From positions 3,844,001 to 3,908,000 of the forward strand of contig NZ_JAJNEL010000001.1 in assembly GCF_029428675.1 (NCBI RefSeq): a DNA stretch of 64,000 bases. The letters are read 5' to 3'. This document shows, piece by piece, positions 33,140-44,101 of this stretch (its first letter is position 1; every line of letters begins with the position of its first letter). Origin of the DNA: Streptomyces sp. JH14. Lineage in GTDB: Bacteria; Actinomycetota; Actinomycetes; Streptomycetales; Streptomycetaceae. A program made the position numbers and the translations under genes. The notes under the pieces are model-generated. The model ran no database searches. It was not told the DNA's origin and was given only the letters and a program-made list of their open reading frames with translations.

Positions 33140-34447
33140 GTGACCGAGACCACCAAGACCAGAAGCCCCGAGTTCCGGCTGGCCGCAGGGGCGATAGGCG
33201 GCCTGCGGCAGGACCTCTTCCATGATGCGTTCGACTACCGTCCGCTGCCGCCCATGCGGACCGACGGGGCGCTGACCCGGCGGCTGTCCGAGCGGATGCG
33301 CGCGCGGGCCGCCCGGACGCCGCACGCACTGGTCGGGCTGGCCGCGCTGATCACGGCCCTCATAGGCATCGGTGCGGCGGACGGCGTGGGGCCCGGGCCC
33401 GGGATCGAGATCGTCGTGGCCGGGCTGCTCCCGGCGCTGACCGTCGCGATGACGCTGTTCCGGCCGGTCGGCGCTTTCTGGATGTCGATGGCGCTCACTC
33501 CGGTGACAGCCGTGATCACCGGCGGCGGCTGGCCGTGGGTGCCGGGTATGTTCTTCTCGCACCTGGTGGTGCTCGTCGTGGTCGCGGCCCGGACCCGGCC
33601 GCGTACCGCCGCCTGGATGTGGGTCCTGACCGTGGTGCTCGGTACCTTCCTGGAGAACTTCGGCTGGCGCTACTCGTCGACCACCGGGCCCATGGCCGTC
33701 ACCTCCGCGTTCGCGCTGCTCGTGGTCACCGTGGTGCAGACCCGCCGGGAGGCCGAGCGTGAGGTGACCGTGCAGCGCACCGTCACCGCCGTGGAACGCG
33801 ACCGGCGCACGCTGCTGGAGGAGCGCACCACCATCGCCCGTGAGCTGCACGACGTGGTCGCCCACCACATGTCCGTCGTCGCGATCCAGGCCGAGGCCGC
33901 CCCGTACCGGGTGGAGAACCCGCCGCCCGAGCTGGAGCAGGCCTTCGTCACCATCCGGGAGAACGCCGTCGCCGCCCTCACCGAGCTGCGCCGGGTCCTC
34001 GGCGTCGTACGGGCGGAGGACTACGAGGCCCCGGACGCCCCGCAGCCCACCCTCGCCGAGCTCGACAGGCTGCTCACCAATGTGGCGGACGCGGGCCTGG
34101 TGGCCGAGAAGACCGTCACCGGCGCGGTGCGCGAACTGCCGCAGGGCGTAGAGCTGTCGGCGTACCGGATCATCCAGGAAGCCCTCAGCAACACCCTGCG
34201 GCACGCGCCCGGTGCCACCGCCAAGGTCGAGGTCGGCTATGTGCTCGGCGGGCTCGGGCTACGGGTCGTCAACGGGCCGCCGACCGGACCGGTGAAGCCC
34301 TCGCCGGGCGCCGGGCACGGCATTACGGGGATGCGGGAGCGGGTCGCCATGCTGAACGGCGAGATGACCGCCGGGACGACCGCGGACGGCGGGTACGAGA
34401 TCGCCGCGTTCATCCCCGTACCGCCGACGCAGAGCGAGACCTCATGA
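33140..34447 (+). CDS. two-component sensor histidine kinase
   Basis: A 435-residue NarL-family sensor kinase. Residues about 62-200 hold four to six membrane helices with short loops, so the signal is probably sensed in or near the membrane. The HisKA_3 phosphorylation site is H237 in ARELHDVVAHHMSVVAIQ. The C-terminal ATPase ends GHGITGMRERVAMLNGEM, but the usual DxGxG loop is VVNGPPTGP, a variation common in actinobacterial kinases. It overlaps its response regulator (ATGA). Confidence 0.92.
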   Translation: MTETTKTRSPEFRLAAGAIGGLRQDLFHDAFDYRPLPPMRTDGALTRRLSERMRARAARTPHALVGLAALITALIGIGAADGVGPGPGIEIVVAGLLPALTVAMTLFRPVGAFWMSMALTPVTAVITGGGWPWVPGMFFSHLVVLVVVAARTRPRTAAWMWVLTVVLGTFLENFGWRYSSTTGPMAVTSAFALLVVTVVQTRREAEREVTVQRTVTAVERDRRTLLEERTTIARELHDVVAHHMSVVAIQAEAAPYRVENPPPELEQAFVTIRENAVAALTELRRVLGVVRAEDYEAPDAPQPTLAELDRLLTNVADAGLVAEKTVTGAVRELPQGVELSAYRIIQEALSNTLRHAPGATAKVEVGYVLGGLGLRVVNGPPTGPVKPSPGAGHGITGMRERVAMLNGEMTAGTTADGGYEIAAFIPVPPTQSETS

Positions 34448-35106
34448 ACGACATCCGGGTCCTGATCGTCGACGACCAGATGATGGTCCGCGAGGGTTTC
34501 TCGGTGCTCCTGGGGGCGATGCCGGGCATCGAGGTCGTCGGCGAGGCCGTCGACGGCCGACAGGCCATCGCCCAGGCCGCCGCCCTGCGGCCCGACGTGG
34601 TGCTGATGGACATCCGGATGCCGGAGCTCAACGGCATCGAGGCGACCCGCGCGATCGTCGCCGACGACGCGGCCGCCAAGGTGCTCGTGCTGACCACGTT
34701 CGACCTCGACGAGTACGTGTACCAGGCGCTGCGCGCCGGGGCGTCCGGGTTCCTGCTGAAGGACGCATCGGCCCGCCAGCTCGCCGACGGGGTACGGGTC
34801 GTGGCGTCCGGGGAGGCGTTGCTGGCGCCCACGGTCACCAAGCGGCTGATCACCGAGTTCTCCCGGCTCGCCGGGGCCCCGCGGCCGCCCGCGCTCGCCC
34901 GGATCGGCGATCTGACGGAGCGCGAGACGGAGGTGCTCGTGCTCATCGCGCAGGGCCTGTCCAACGCGGAGATCGCCTCGCATCTGGTGGTGGCCGAATC
35001 CACCATCAAGACGCATGTGAGCCGCATCCTGGTGAAGCTGGGGCTGCGGGACCGCACCCAGGCGGCGGTGTTCGCGTACGAGGCGCGGCTGGTCACGCCC
35101 GGCTGA
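34444..35106 (+). CDS. two-component response regulator, NarL/LuxR family
   Basis: A 220-residue regulator. The receiver domain has D10-D11, the phosphorylation site D56 (VLMDIRMP), the Thr in VLTTFD and the Lys in LLKDAS. The DNA-binding domain is the LuxR type helix-turn-helix LTERETEVLVLIAQGLSNAEIA ... STIKTHVSRILVKLGLRDRTQ. It is the cognate partner of the kinase just upstream. A P450 gene follows after 45 bases and could be cotranscribed. Confidence 0.95.
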   Translation: MNDIRVLIVDDQMMVREGFSVLLGAMPGIEVVGEAVDGRQAIAQAAALRPDVVLMDIRMPELNGIEATRAIVADDAAAKVLVLTTFDLDEYVYQALRAGASGFLLKDASARQLADGVRVVASGEALLAPTVTKRLITEFSRLAGAPRPPALARIGDLTERETEVLVLIAQGLSNAEIASHLVVAESTIKTHVSRILVKLGLRDRTQAAVFAYEARLVTPG

Positions 35107-35151
35107 GGCGCAGCCGTGACCGGGACCGGCCGGTCCGGTTAGCGTCGGTTC

Positions 35152-36378
35152 ATGCACCCGTCCTCGCAGTCCGCCGCCGCTTCGTTCGATCCCTGGTCGC
35201 CGGCGTTCGTCGCCGACCCGTACCCCGCCTACGCCGCGCTGCGGGCCGCCGGCCGCGTGCACCGGTTCGAGCCGACCGGCCAGTGGCTCGTCCCGCACCA
35301 CGCCGATGTGTCCGCGCTGCTGCGGGACCGGCGTCTGGGGCGCACGTATCTGCACCGCTTCACCCACGAGGAGTTCGGCCGCACGCCCCCGCCCGCCGCG
35401 TACGAACCCTTCACCACGCTCAACGGACAGGGGCTCCTCGACCTGGAGGCCCCCGACCACACCCGGATCCGGCGCCTGGTCTCCAAGGCGTTCACCCCGC
35501 GTACGGTCGAGCAGCTCGTCCCGACCGTACGGAGGCTGGCCGCCGAGCTGGTCGACCGCTTCGTCGACGCGGGCGGCGGCGATCTGCTCACCGCGGTCGC
35601 CGAACCGCTGCCCGTCGCCGTCATCGCGGAGATGCTCGGCATCCCCGCGTCCGACCGCGGTCCGCTGCGGCCGTGGTCGGCGGCGATCTGCGGCATGTTC
35701 GAACTGAACCCGTCCGAGGAGACCGCGCGTGCCGCCGTACGCGCCAGTGTGGACTTCTCCGCGTATCTGCGGGAGCTGATCGCGGAGCGTCGCAAGACCC
35801 CCGGGACGGATCTGATCTCCGCACTCATCGCCGCGCACGACGAGGGGGAGCGGCTGAGCGAGCAGGAGATGGTCTCCACCTGTGTGCTGCTGCTGAACGC
35901 GGGCCACGAGGCGACGGTCAACACCACCGTCAACGGCTGGTGGACACTGCTGCGCCACCCCGAGCAGCTGGCAGCCCTCCGGGCCGACCACGGGCTGCTG
36001 CCCACGGCGGTGGAGGAGCTGCTGCGGTACGACACTCCGCTGCAGATGTTCGAGCGCTGGGTCCTCGACGACATCGAGATCGACGGCACGGTGATTCCGC
36101 GAGGCTCGGAGGTGGCGCTGCTCTTCGGCTCCGCCAACCGTGACCCGGCCCGCTTCACGGACCCGGACACGCTGGACCTCTCCCGCCGGGAGAACCCGCA
36201 CATCTCGTTCGGCGCGGGCATCCACTTCTGCCTGGGCGCGCCGCTGGCCCGGGTCGAACTGGCGGCATCCTTCGGTGAGTTGCTGCGAAAGGCGCCCGGG
36301 ATGCGGCTCGCGGCGGAGCCGGAGTGGAACCCGGGTTACGTGATCAGGGGCCTGAAGGAGCTGCGCGTGGAGCTGTGA
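35152..36378 (+). CDS. cytochrome P450
   Basis: A 408-residue soluble bacterial P450. Recognised elements are the oxygen-activating I-helix AGHEATVN (250-257), the K-helix ExxR pair E289/R292 (EELLRY), and the heme loop FGAGIHFCLG with the cysteine ligand C360. All catalytic elements are intact, so it should be an active monooxygenase. No ferredoxin gene is adjacent, so electrons must come from elsewhere. Substrate is unknown. Confidence 0.94.
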   Translation: MHPSSQSAAASFDPWSPAFVADPYPAYAALRAAGRVHRFEPTGQWLVPHHADVSALLRDRRLGRTYLHRFTHEEFGRTPPPAAYEPFTTLNGQGLLDLEAPDHTRIRRLVSKAFTPRTVEQLVPTVRRLAAELVDRFVDAGGGDLLTAVAEPLPVAVIAEMLGIPASDRGPLRPWSAAICGMFELNPSEETARAAVRASVDFSAYLRELIAERRKTPGTDLISALIAAHDEGERLSEQEMVSTCVLLLNAGHEATVNTTVNGWWTLLRHPEQLAALRADHGLLPTAVEELLRYDTPLQMFERWVLDDIEIDGTVIPRGSEVALLFGSANRDPARFTDPDTLDLSRRENPHISFGAGIHFCLGAPLARVELAASFGELLRKAPGMRLAAEPEWNPGYVIRGLKELRVEL

Positions 36379-36523
36379 CAGGAAGCCGCCGGGCACTGCT
36401 CGGCACGCCGGGAGGCCCACGAGGCGTGGTCTCCGCGTGACGTCGAGGCGGCACCGAAGGCGGTGGGCGCACGCCGGGCCACAGCACAGGAGGGGGCCGG
36501 TCCCACCGCCGTCCAGGAGGCAG

Positions 36524-36564
36524 CGGCCCGCCCCGGAAGAGTTCTGTCCTTCCGGGGCGGGCCG
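36524..36564. terminator. bidirectional terminator between P450 and ABC permease
   Basis: A perfect 16-bp stem (CGGCCCGCCCCGGAAG and complement) with a 9-base loop between convergent genes. Confidence 0.85.
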
Positions 36565-36625
36565 CCTGGAGGTCCGGCCGTGCGTGCGATTCAGCCGGAC
36601 TCGGTCCGACCGGCCGGACGGTTGC

Positions 36626-38227
36626 TCAGGTCGCGAGGTCGCGTCGCCGCAGCGCCGCCAGTCCCGCGCCCGTCAGCGCCACCGCCATCGCGGTGAGCAG
36701 CAGCACCGGAGCCCACTGCATCTCGGTCCCCGGCAGCTTCGGCAGATGGCCGAAGGGCGACAGGTTCATCACTGACTGGGGCAGGTCGAGCGCCGGGCCG
36801 ATCCACCCGATCAGCAGGCACGCTCCCACCACACCCCATGCCGCCGGAGCGGCTTTGGGAAGCGCTCCGTACAAGAGGACCGCCAGACCGCCGAGGAGCC
36901 AGATCGCGGGCACCTGGACCAGCGCCGCCCCGAGTACCGCGCCGAACTCGTCGCCGTATCCGACGGCCAGACCGAGCCCGCCGACCAGCATGATCGCGAC
37001 CGCGCCGCCGAACGCGATCACCAGGTGCCCGGCTGCCCACCGCAACCGCCCCAGGCGGTTCGCGAGCAGCGGCTCGGCGCGCTGAGAGGTTTCCTCGCCG
37101 TGCAGGCGGAGGACCGACGCCACCACGTACAACGCGGCCATCATCCCCAGCATCCCGACCATCGTGGCGAGGAAGGCCCGGGTCATGCCCTCCTGTCCGC
37201 CCATCCGCGCGAAGATCTCCTTGGCCTGCTCGTTGTCACCCACCAGGTCGGCCGCACCCTCGGCCATGCCGCCGAAGACGACGCCGGCGACGGCGAAGCC
37301 CACGGCCCAGCCGAGCAGCGTGCCGCGCTGCAGCCGCCAGGCCAGGCCACCTGCGGTGGCGAGTCGGCCCTCGGCCGGGCCCGGACGGGCCGGGAGGAAG
37401 CCCATGCCGATGTCGCGCCGCCCGGCCAGGGTGTACGCGGCCGCGGCCTGAGCCGCGATCGCCGCCACGAAGAGCAGCAGCACCCACCAGCGCTCGCCGG
37501 CGTACGGCCGCATGTTCTCGGCCCAGCCGATCGGCGACAGCCAGGTCAGTACGGACGACCCGTCGTTCGCACCGGAGTCTCCGGCCGCCCGCAGCAGGAA
37601 GGCGAGGCCGAGCACGCCGCCCGTCATCCCCTTGGCGAGCCGCGCGCTCTCGGTGAGCTGCGCGACGATCGCCGCCATGGTGGCGAAGAGCATTCCGGTC
37701 GCACCGACGGCGAGCCCTAGGGCCAGCGCTCCTGTTCCGCCCTGTGCGGCGAGGCCGGCCGTGATGAAGAGCGTGACCAGCGCGTTGGCGGCCAGGGCGG
37801 CGAACAGCGCCGATGTCAGCGGGGCGCGCCGCCCCACCACTGCCGAGGAGAGCAGTTCCTGACGGCCCGTCTCCTCCTCCTCGCGGGTGTGCCGGATGAC
37901 GATGATCAGGCTCATCACGGCGGCCAGTGTGGCGGCGAAGACGCCGAACCGCCAGGCCACCAGACCTCCGATCGAGTCACCGAAGACCGGTCCGTACATG
38001 GAGCGCAAGGAGCTGTTCGCGCTCATGGACACGGCGACCTCGGCGCGGGCGGCCGGAGTGTCGTAGAGCTGCTCGATCGACGAGCCGCCGCTGACGACCA
38101 TGAGGGTGAGCACGAGGACCCACACCGGAAGCATGATGCGGTCCCGGCGCAGAGCGAGCCTGAACAGCGGGTTGATTCCCGCGAGTTGGCCGGCGGCGGC
38201 GCCGCGTACAGCGAGTCCCGCGGTCAT
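36626..38227 (-). CDS. ABC exporter permease
   Basis: A 533-residue integral membrane protein with about 12 hydrophobic helices in two halves, the first beginning [18 protein letters not shown]. The large loop after helix 1 ([14 protein letters not shown]) and the conserved [21 protein letters not shown] segment are those of streptomycete antibiotic-type ABC exporters. It overlaps the ATP-binding gene by four bases. Export of a hydrophobic compound is the likely role. Confidence 0.88.
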   Translation of the reverse strand: MTAGLAVRGAAAGQLAGINPLFRLALRRDRIMLPVWVLVLTLMVVSGGSSIEQLYDTPAARAEVAVSMSANSSLRSMYGPVFGDSIGGLVAWRFGVFAATLAAVMSLIIVIRHTREEEETGRQELLSSAVVGRRAPLTSALFAALAANALVTLFITAGLAAQGGTGALALGLAVGATGMLFATMAAIVAQLTESARLAKGMTGGVLGLAFLLRAAGDSGANDGSSVLTWLSPIGWAENMRPYAGERWWVLLLFVAAIAAQAAAAYTLAGRRDIGMGFLPARPGPAEGRLATAGGLAWRLQRGTLLGWAVGFAVAGVVFGGMAEGAADLVGDNEQAKEIFARMGGQEGMTRAFLATMVGMLGMMAALYVVASVLRLHGEETSQRAEPLLANRLGRLRWAAGHLVIAFGGAVAIMLVGGLGLAVGYGDEFGAVLGAALVQVPAIWLLGGLAVLLYGALPKAAPAAWGVVGACLLIGWIGPALDLPQSVMNLSPFGHLPKLPGTEMQWAPVLLLTAMAVALTGAGLAALRRRDLAT

Positions 38228-39144
38228 CGCGACATCGCCTCTTCCGGGGCCGTGGCCACATCGTCCTGGTAGTGCCGGAGGAACAGCTCCTCCAGGGTGG
38301 GCGGGGTGCTGGTCAGCGACCGTACGCCCGAGGCGGTGAGCGAACGCAGCACGGCGTCGAGCTTGTCGGTGTCCACGTGGAGCCGTACCCGCCTGCCCTG
38401 GACGTCGAGGTCATGGACTCCGGGCAACTGGGCGAGCCCGTTCGGCGCGGCGGCCAGTTCGGCGATGACGCTGGTACGGGTCAGGTGGCGCAGGTCCGCG
38501 AGGGACCCGGTCTCGACCGTGACGCCCTTGCGGATGATGCTGACGCGGTCGCAGAGTGTCTCGACCTCGCTCAGGATGTGCGAGGAGAGCAGTACGGTCT
38601 GGCCGCGTTCGCGAGCGGCCTCCCGCACATAGTCCGTGAAGACCTCCTCCATCAGCGGGTCGAGCCCGGAGGTCGGCTCGTCCAGGATCAGCAGGTCGAC
38701 GTCGGATGCGAGTGCGGCGACCAGGGCGACCTTCTGGCGGTTGCCCTTGGAGTACGTCCGCCCTTTCTTGGTGGGGTCCAGCTCGAACCGCTCGAGGAGG
38801 TCGGCGCGCCGCTGCTTGTCGAGGCCGCCGCGCAGCCTCCCGTACAGGTCGATCACCTCGCCGCCGGAGAGATTGCGCCACAGGTTGACGTCACCGGGGA
38901 CGTACGCCACCCGCCGGTGCAGCTCGACCGCGTCCTTCCACGGATCCCGGCCGAGCAGCTGGGCGGCGCCCGAGTCCGCCCGCAGCAGGCCCAGCAGGAC
39001 CCGGATGGTGGTCGACTTCCCGGAGCCGTTGGGGCCGAGGAAGCCGTGAACCTCGCCGGTCTCGACCTCGAGGTCGAGGCCGTCCAGTGCGTGTGTCCGC
39101 CCGAACGACTTGTGCAGTCCGGCCACGGTGATTGCCTTCGTCAT
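38224..39144 (-). CDS. ABC exporter ATP-binding protein
   Basis: A 306-residue nucleotide-binding subunit. Walker A is GPNGSGKST near residue 40, the signature motif is the variant YSKGNRQK in place of LSGGQ, Walker B is [13 protein letters not shown], and the switch histidine is in [11 protein letters not shown]. The C-terminal 90 residues form the extra domain seen in drug-resistance exporters. It pairs with the downstream permease and is transcribed away from the MarR-type regulator. Confidence 0.93.
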   Translation of the reverse strand: MTKAITVAGLHKSFGRTHALDGLDLEVETGEVHGFLGPNGSGKSTTIRVLLGLLRADSGAAQLLGRDPWKDAVELHRRVAYVPGDVNLWRNLSGGEVIDLYGRLRGGLDKQRRADLLERFELDPTKKGRTYSKGNRQKVALVAALASDVDLLILDEPTSGLDPLMEEVFTDYVREAARERGQTVLLSSHILSEVETLCDRVSIIRKGVTVETGSLADLRHLTRTSVIAELAAAPNGLAQLPGVHDLDVQGRRVRLHVDTDKLDAVLRSLTASGVRSLTSTPPTLEELFLRHYQDDVATAPEEAMSR

Positions 39145-39164
39145 GATTTTAAACGTACGCTATT

Positions 39165-39180
39165 TTCACAAAGTTGTGAA
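39165..39180. promoter_or_regulatory. palindromic operator of the divergent regulator
   Basis: The sequence TTCACAA-AG-TTGTGAA is a perfect 7-bp inverted repeat in the 113-base divergent promoter region. An AAACGTA heptamer also occurs on each side (39151 and 39187), close to likely promoters. Binding of the MarR-type protein encoded next door is inferred. Confidence 0.65.
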
Positions 39181-39257
39181 GTTAAGGAAACGTATAAAGT
39201 TGGGCTGTGGCCGGATGCCGGAGAACTCTCCGGCAAATCAGGGGAGACGATGAGGCG

Positions 39258-39800
39258 ATGAGCAGCGGAGCCGGCGCAGACGGGCGTGAGGACGGACCCG
39301 GGCGCGAGCAGGGGCGTGACGAGGGGGCCGTGTCGCGGTTCGTGGAGCGCTTCGCGGCCGAGATGACCGAGGCGGGCATGCAGCGGATGGCATCCCGCGT
39401 CTTCGCTGCGCTGCTCGCGGACGACGACGGCTCCATGACGTCGGCGGAGCTCAGCGAGCAGCTGCAGATCAGCCCGGCCGCGGTGTCCGGGGCGGTCAAC
39501 TACCTCACGCAGGTGAGCATGGTCGGGCGCGAGCGCGACCCCGGCTCGCGCCGCGACCGCTACCGCCTGCACAACGAGATCTGGTACGCCACGTTCGCCG
39601 GCCGCGACCGCGTGCTGACCCGCTGGGAGCACACACTCAGGGAGGGCGCACGCACCCTCGGCCCGGACACGCCTGCCGGTATGCGGCTGACGGAGACCGC
39701 GGAGTTCTTCGAGTTCCTGCAGTCGGAACTGGTCGGCATGGTGGAGCGCTGGCGTGACTACCGCAAGAAGTTCGACCTCCCGGACGGAACGGCTGGATAG
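39258..39800 (+). CDS. MarR/GbsR-type transcriptional regulator
   Basis: A 180-residue winged helix-turn-helix protein. The DNA-binding part is MTSAELSEQLQISPAAVSGAVNYL followed by the wing ERDPGSRRDRYRL. Helices on both sides (VSRFVERFAAEM, TETAEFFEFLQSELVGM) give the dimer interface. The ATG at 39258 has GGGGAG upstream. It is divergent from the ABC exporter, so repression of both promoters with release by an exported drug is the usual pattern for this arrangement. Confidence 0.88.
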   Translation: MSSGAGADGREDGPGREQGRDEGAVSRFVERFAAEMTEAGMQRMASRVFAALLADDDGSMTSAELSEQLQISPAAVSGAVNYLTQVSMVGRERDPGSRRDRYRLHNEIWYATFAGRDRVLTRWEHTLREGARTLGPDTPAGMRLTETAEFFEFLQSELVGMVERWRDYRKKFDLPDGTAG

Positions 39801-39834
39801 ACCCGGGGCACCGGGACCGGCGCCCCGCGCCGAC

Positions 39835-40107
39835 TCAGGACAGCGGATGCGACGTCCGGCCCGACGCGTCGTCGATCTCGTCGTGCGCCTTGGTCAGCAG
39901 GCTCATCGCGAGTTCGTTGAGCGCTCTGGCTCCTGCGATCTCCTCGCCGACCCTCGGCTGCTGGGAGTCGGAGGGGTGACGGCTGGCGTATCCGTGCGCA
40001 CGGACCTCGTTCCCGTCGGGAAGCCGTACGAGGGCGGCGGCGCGGGTGCGGTGGTTGTCTTCCTCGAATTCCAGCTCGATGTGCCATCCGACAGCGGTCT
40101 TCATCAT
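39835..40107 (-). CDS. DUF1876 family protein
   Basis: A 90-residue protein recognised as DUF1876: MKTAVGWHIELEFEEDNHRTRAAALVRL at the start and the helix ALNELAMSLLTKAHDEID near the end. The predicted fold is a small alpha-beta domain similar to double-stranded RNA-binding domains. The ATG at 40107 has GGAGG eight bases upstream. Function is unknown. Confidence 0.87.
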   Translation of the reverse strand: MMKTAVGWHIELEFEEDNHRTRAAALVRLPDGNEVRAHGYASRHPSDSQQPRVGEEIAGARALNELAMSLLTKAHDEIDDASGRTSHPLS

Positions 40108-40185
40108 GGGATTCACCTCCAGGACCTTCTCCCAGGGTGCGCCCGTTCCCGCGCCGGCGCTCGGTGTGCGGGGCCGGTGTCCCGG

Positions 40186-41043
40186 CTACCCGGCGGCCAC
40201 CGGCAGGACCAGCCCCCATGCCCCCGCCCGCACCGTCCACGTCCTCGTCCGGACCGGTCCGCCGACCTCGGTGTCCGCCCGGTAGCGGAAGTCCGCGCCG
40301 GATACCGTGACCGCCTTCGCCTCCGCCCTCACCGGCTCGCCCGTCGTCGTCCGGACGACCACGTCCGCGAGGCCGCCGTCGCCTTCCTGTGAGGTCACCG
40401 TCACCGATTCGACGGGGCTGTCCAGGTCGTTCAGCATCACGCCGTCCGCTTCGACCCGCAACCGATGGGCGCGCAGCGCGGTGGACGGGGCGGGCGGCGT
40501 GGGGTGGACCAGCGTGCGGACCAGTGAGCGGCAGGTGTCCCAGACCGCCGTGACACCCGTGTGCGCGGCCGCGGCACCCGGCACCGTGGGCAGTGCGGGG
40601 ATGCGCAGGGCACCCAGGACGACGCCGTCGCTGTCGTCGACCAGCAGATCGAGCCGGCGTACGACCCCGTCCAGTGCGGCGCGCGCCGCGGCCACCGCAC
40701 CCATGGGCACGCCGAGCGAATGCGCGAGTTCCAGCGCCGCCGCCGCGCCCACCGGGACCAGCGCGAGCGCCACGCCGGACAGCTCCCGCTCCCGGTGCAG
40801 CAGCGCCACGGCGCGCAGCAGCGCCCGGTCGTCACCGATGACCACCGGCCGCCGACTGCCCCGGCGGGACAAGGCCCGGGCGAACTCCTCCGGCCCGTCC
40901 GGGAGGCAGATCTTGGCGTGCGAACCGGCGCTCAGCACGTCCTTCGCGATCCGGACGGACTCGCCGTCGGTCCGGCGGGCGACCGGGTCGATCACCACCA
41001 GCAGTTGGTGCGCACCGTTGCCGGGGGGCTGGGCAGCCGACAC
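40186..41043 (-). CDS. diacylglycerol kinase-like protein with degenerate nucleotide motif
   Basis: A 285-residue protein related to the diacylglycerol/sphingosine kinase catalytic domain (VVIDPVARR at the start, GVALALVPVGAAAALELAHSLG in the position of the usual phosphate-binding helix, and a C-terminal beta-rich half). The hallmark GGDGT is replaced by IGDDRALL, so kinase activity is doubtful. The GTG at 41043 is chosen because GGAAGGA lies five bases before it. It is divergent from purA. Confidence 0.7.
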   Translation of the reverse strand: MSAAQPPGNGAHQLLVVIDPVARRTDGESVRIAKDVLSAGSHAKICLPDGPEEFARALSRRGSRRPVVIGDDRALLRAVALLHRERELSGVALALVPVGAAAALELAHSLGVPMGAVAAARAALDGVVRRLDLLVDDSDGVVLGALRIPALPTVPGAAAAHTGVTAVWDTCRSLVRTLVHPTPPAPSTALRAHRLRVEADGVMLNDLDSPVESVTVTSQEGDGGLADVVVRTTTGEPVRAEAKAVTVSGADFRYRADTEVGGPVRTRTWTVRAGAWGLVLPVAAG

Positions 41044-41077
41044 CTCGGTCCTTCCTCGGGTAGCATCTTGGTGCAAG

Positions 41078-41105
41078 AGCCCCTTGCGCTATTGCGCCAG
41101 GGGCT
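41078..41105. other. hairpin in the divergent purA promoter region
   Basis: AGCCCCTTGCGC and GCGCCAGGGGCT form a 12-bp stem with one mismatch and a TATT loop, followed on the + strand by a pyrimidine-rich TCGTCTATTCC. It lies in the leader between the two divergent genes. A short leader RNA or attenuator before purA is possible but not shown. Confidence 0.4.
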
Positions 41106-41193
41106 TCGTCTATTCCGGGGCACCCGGTTCGACGGTTCAGGCTTCGTCGTACATCGTCGTACGGCGTGTACGACGCGTGCGTACGCCCCCTGA

Positions 41194-42513
<1,320 letters not shown>

Positions 42514-42523
42514 GGCGGGACAA

Positions 42524-42568
42524 CGCGGAGGGGGCCGGGGCGGCTGATCAGCCCCGGCCCCCTCCGCG
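42524..42568. terminator. bidirectional terminator between purA and the PstS-like gene
   Basis: A perfect 17-bp stem (CGCGGAGGGGGCCGGGG and complement) with an 11-base loop between convergent genes. Confidence 0.88.
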
Positions 42569-42571
42569 CGT

Positions 42572-44101
42572 TCACTCCTCTCCGCAGATCCGCAGCCCCT
42601 TCGGCGTCGCGCACGGCAGATGTCCGTGCGTACGGATGACGTCCTGGCCGTTGCCGCGGCTCAGGTAGCCCAGGAAGCTGGAGGCCAGCGAGTCGGCGGG
42701 CGGCTGGCCGTAGGTGTAGGCGTACTCGATCTCCCGGTACGGGTAGCTGCTGGAGCCGATCGTGTCGACGGACGGAACGGTGGAGTCGATGGCGAGCTGG
42801 TGGGCCCCCTTCAGCGCGGTTCCGGAGCGCAGTTCGCTGTAGCCGATCGCGCCGTCGAGCCGGCCGACGGTGGCCAGGACCTGGTCGGTGGAGTCGAGTT
42901 CGCAGCGCACGACCTGGGCCTCGGGGTCGTCCTTGGTGGCGCAGTCGCGGGAGGACTGGGCGGGTTCGTTGTGGCCGAGGACGCGTCGCTGGAAGACCTC
43001 CCGGGTGCCGGAGTTGGCGTCGCGGCTGACCAGGAGCACGGGCAGGTCGGGTCCGCCGAGCGCCTTCCAGTTGCGGATGTCGCCCCGGTAGATCTTCCGG
43101 ACGGTGGCCAGGGAAAGGTTCTTGACGGGCACCCGGTCGTTGACGACGAGGTGGAAGAGCGAGACCGCGACCCGGCTCTCCCGCAGCTGCGGGTAGCCGT
43201 CCGGTTTGGGGCCGTCGGAGAGGGCGATCAGTGCGGGGGAGCCGGACGTGCCGGACGCGGCGCCCCGGTCGGCGAGTTCCCGTATCCCGGCGTTGCTGCC
43301 GTGCGCGTCCACGGTGACGGTGGAGCCCTCGCACTCCTTCTGGTACTTCTCCGCCAGCTCCCGCACGACCGGCTCGAAGGCGGTGGAGCCGGTCACCGTC
43401 AGGGTGCCCCGAGCACAGCCCATCGGGGGCGGGGTGTCGTCGCGGACCAGGATGATCGAGGCCAGGGTGATGACGCAGACGGTCAGTGCCACGGTGATGA
43501 GCCGGGCGGCCCGGCCGAACATCGGGGGCTTCTCGTCCGGGCGGGCGGCGGAGTTGGGCGTCACCTCGCCGTCCCGGATGCCGCCGGTGATCCTGATGGG
43601 GCTGCCCACGTGCGAGCCGGTGAGCAGCACCAGCAGCTTGAAGTGCTCGCCCCGGTTGAGGGGGACGCGCGGCAGCCGGATGAGCCGGCCGCTGTGGCGC
43701 ATCCCGCCCGCCGGGGTGAAGTGCTCCATCAGATGGTCGGCGCCGGGTGCCTGGGTGACCGCGATGCCGCGTACGGTGCGATCGGTGAACTCCACGGTCA
43801 GTCCGTGCAGTTCACGGCCCGTGTAGTCGTTGTCGGCGATGGACTGTGAGCCGTCGTTCTCGACGCGCAGCAGGACGAGCGTGGCATCGGCCATGTCGGG
43901 CGTCTCGCTGAAGAGCCCGAGCCGGACATTGGCCCGGCCCTCGCTGACGTCGCTGCCGATCGGGGTGTCCATCTGGACCCGGTAGCCGATGCGCTTGCGG
44001 CGGGGTACGCGGCGCTCGTACCAGAGCACTCCGATGGAGGCCAGGACGCCGAGCACGGCGGTGCACACGGCCACGATGTTCTCGGCGCTGAACCACTCCA
44101 C
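42572..44101 (-). CDS. membrane-anchored PstS-like substrate-binding protein with unusual N-terminal domain
   Basis: A 509-residue protein. A first membrane helix (NIVAVCTAVLGVLASIGVLWY) is followed by a soluble beta-rich domain of about 170 residues, a second helix (AARLITVALTVCVITLASIIL, around 200-220), and a C-terminal type 2 periplasmic-binding fold of about 285 residues with phosphate-type motifs: TVTGSTAFEPV, HGSNAGIRELADRG, and LVSRDANSGTREVF. There are no pstCAB genes nearby and no lipobox. It may bind phosphate or another anion as a sensor rather than a transporter component. Confidence 0.75.
   Translation of the reverse strand: MEWFSAENIVAVCTAVLGVLASIGVLWYERRVPRRKRIGYRVQMDTPIGSDVSEGRANVRLGLFSETPDMADATLVLLRVENDGSQSIADNDYTGRELHGLTVEFTDRTVRGIAVTQAPGADHLMEHFTPAGGMRHSGRLIRLPRVPLNRGEHFKLLVLLTGSHVGSPIRITGGIRDGEVTPNSAARPDEKPPMFGRAARLITVALTVCVITLASIILVRDDTPPPMGCARGTLTVTGSTAFEPVVRELAEKYQKECEGSTVTVDAHGSNAGIRELADRGAASGTSGSPALIALSDGPKPDGYPQLRESRVAVSLFHLVVNDRVPVKNLSLATVRKIYRGDIRNWKALGGPDLPVLLVSRDANSGTREVFQRRVLGHNEPAQSSRDCATKDDPEAQVVRCELDSTDQVLATVGRLDGAIGYSELRSGTALKGAHQLAIDSTVPSVDTIGSSSYPYREIEYAYTYGQPPADSLASSFLGYLSRGNGQDVIRTHGHLPCATPKGLRICGEE

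Noticed and set aside
31934..34204. A 756-codon minus-strand frame across kynB and the sensor kinase.
   Set aside because: It is antisense to genes with intact motifs, is low-complexity in Arg, His and Pro, and has no start signal.
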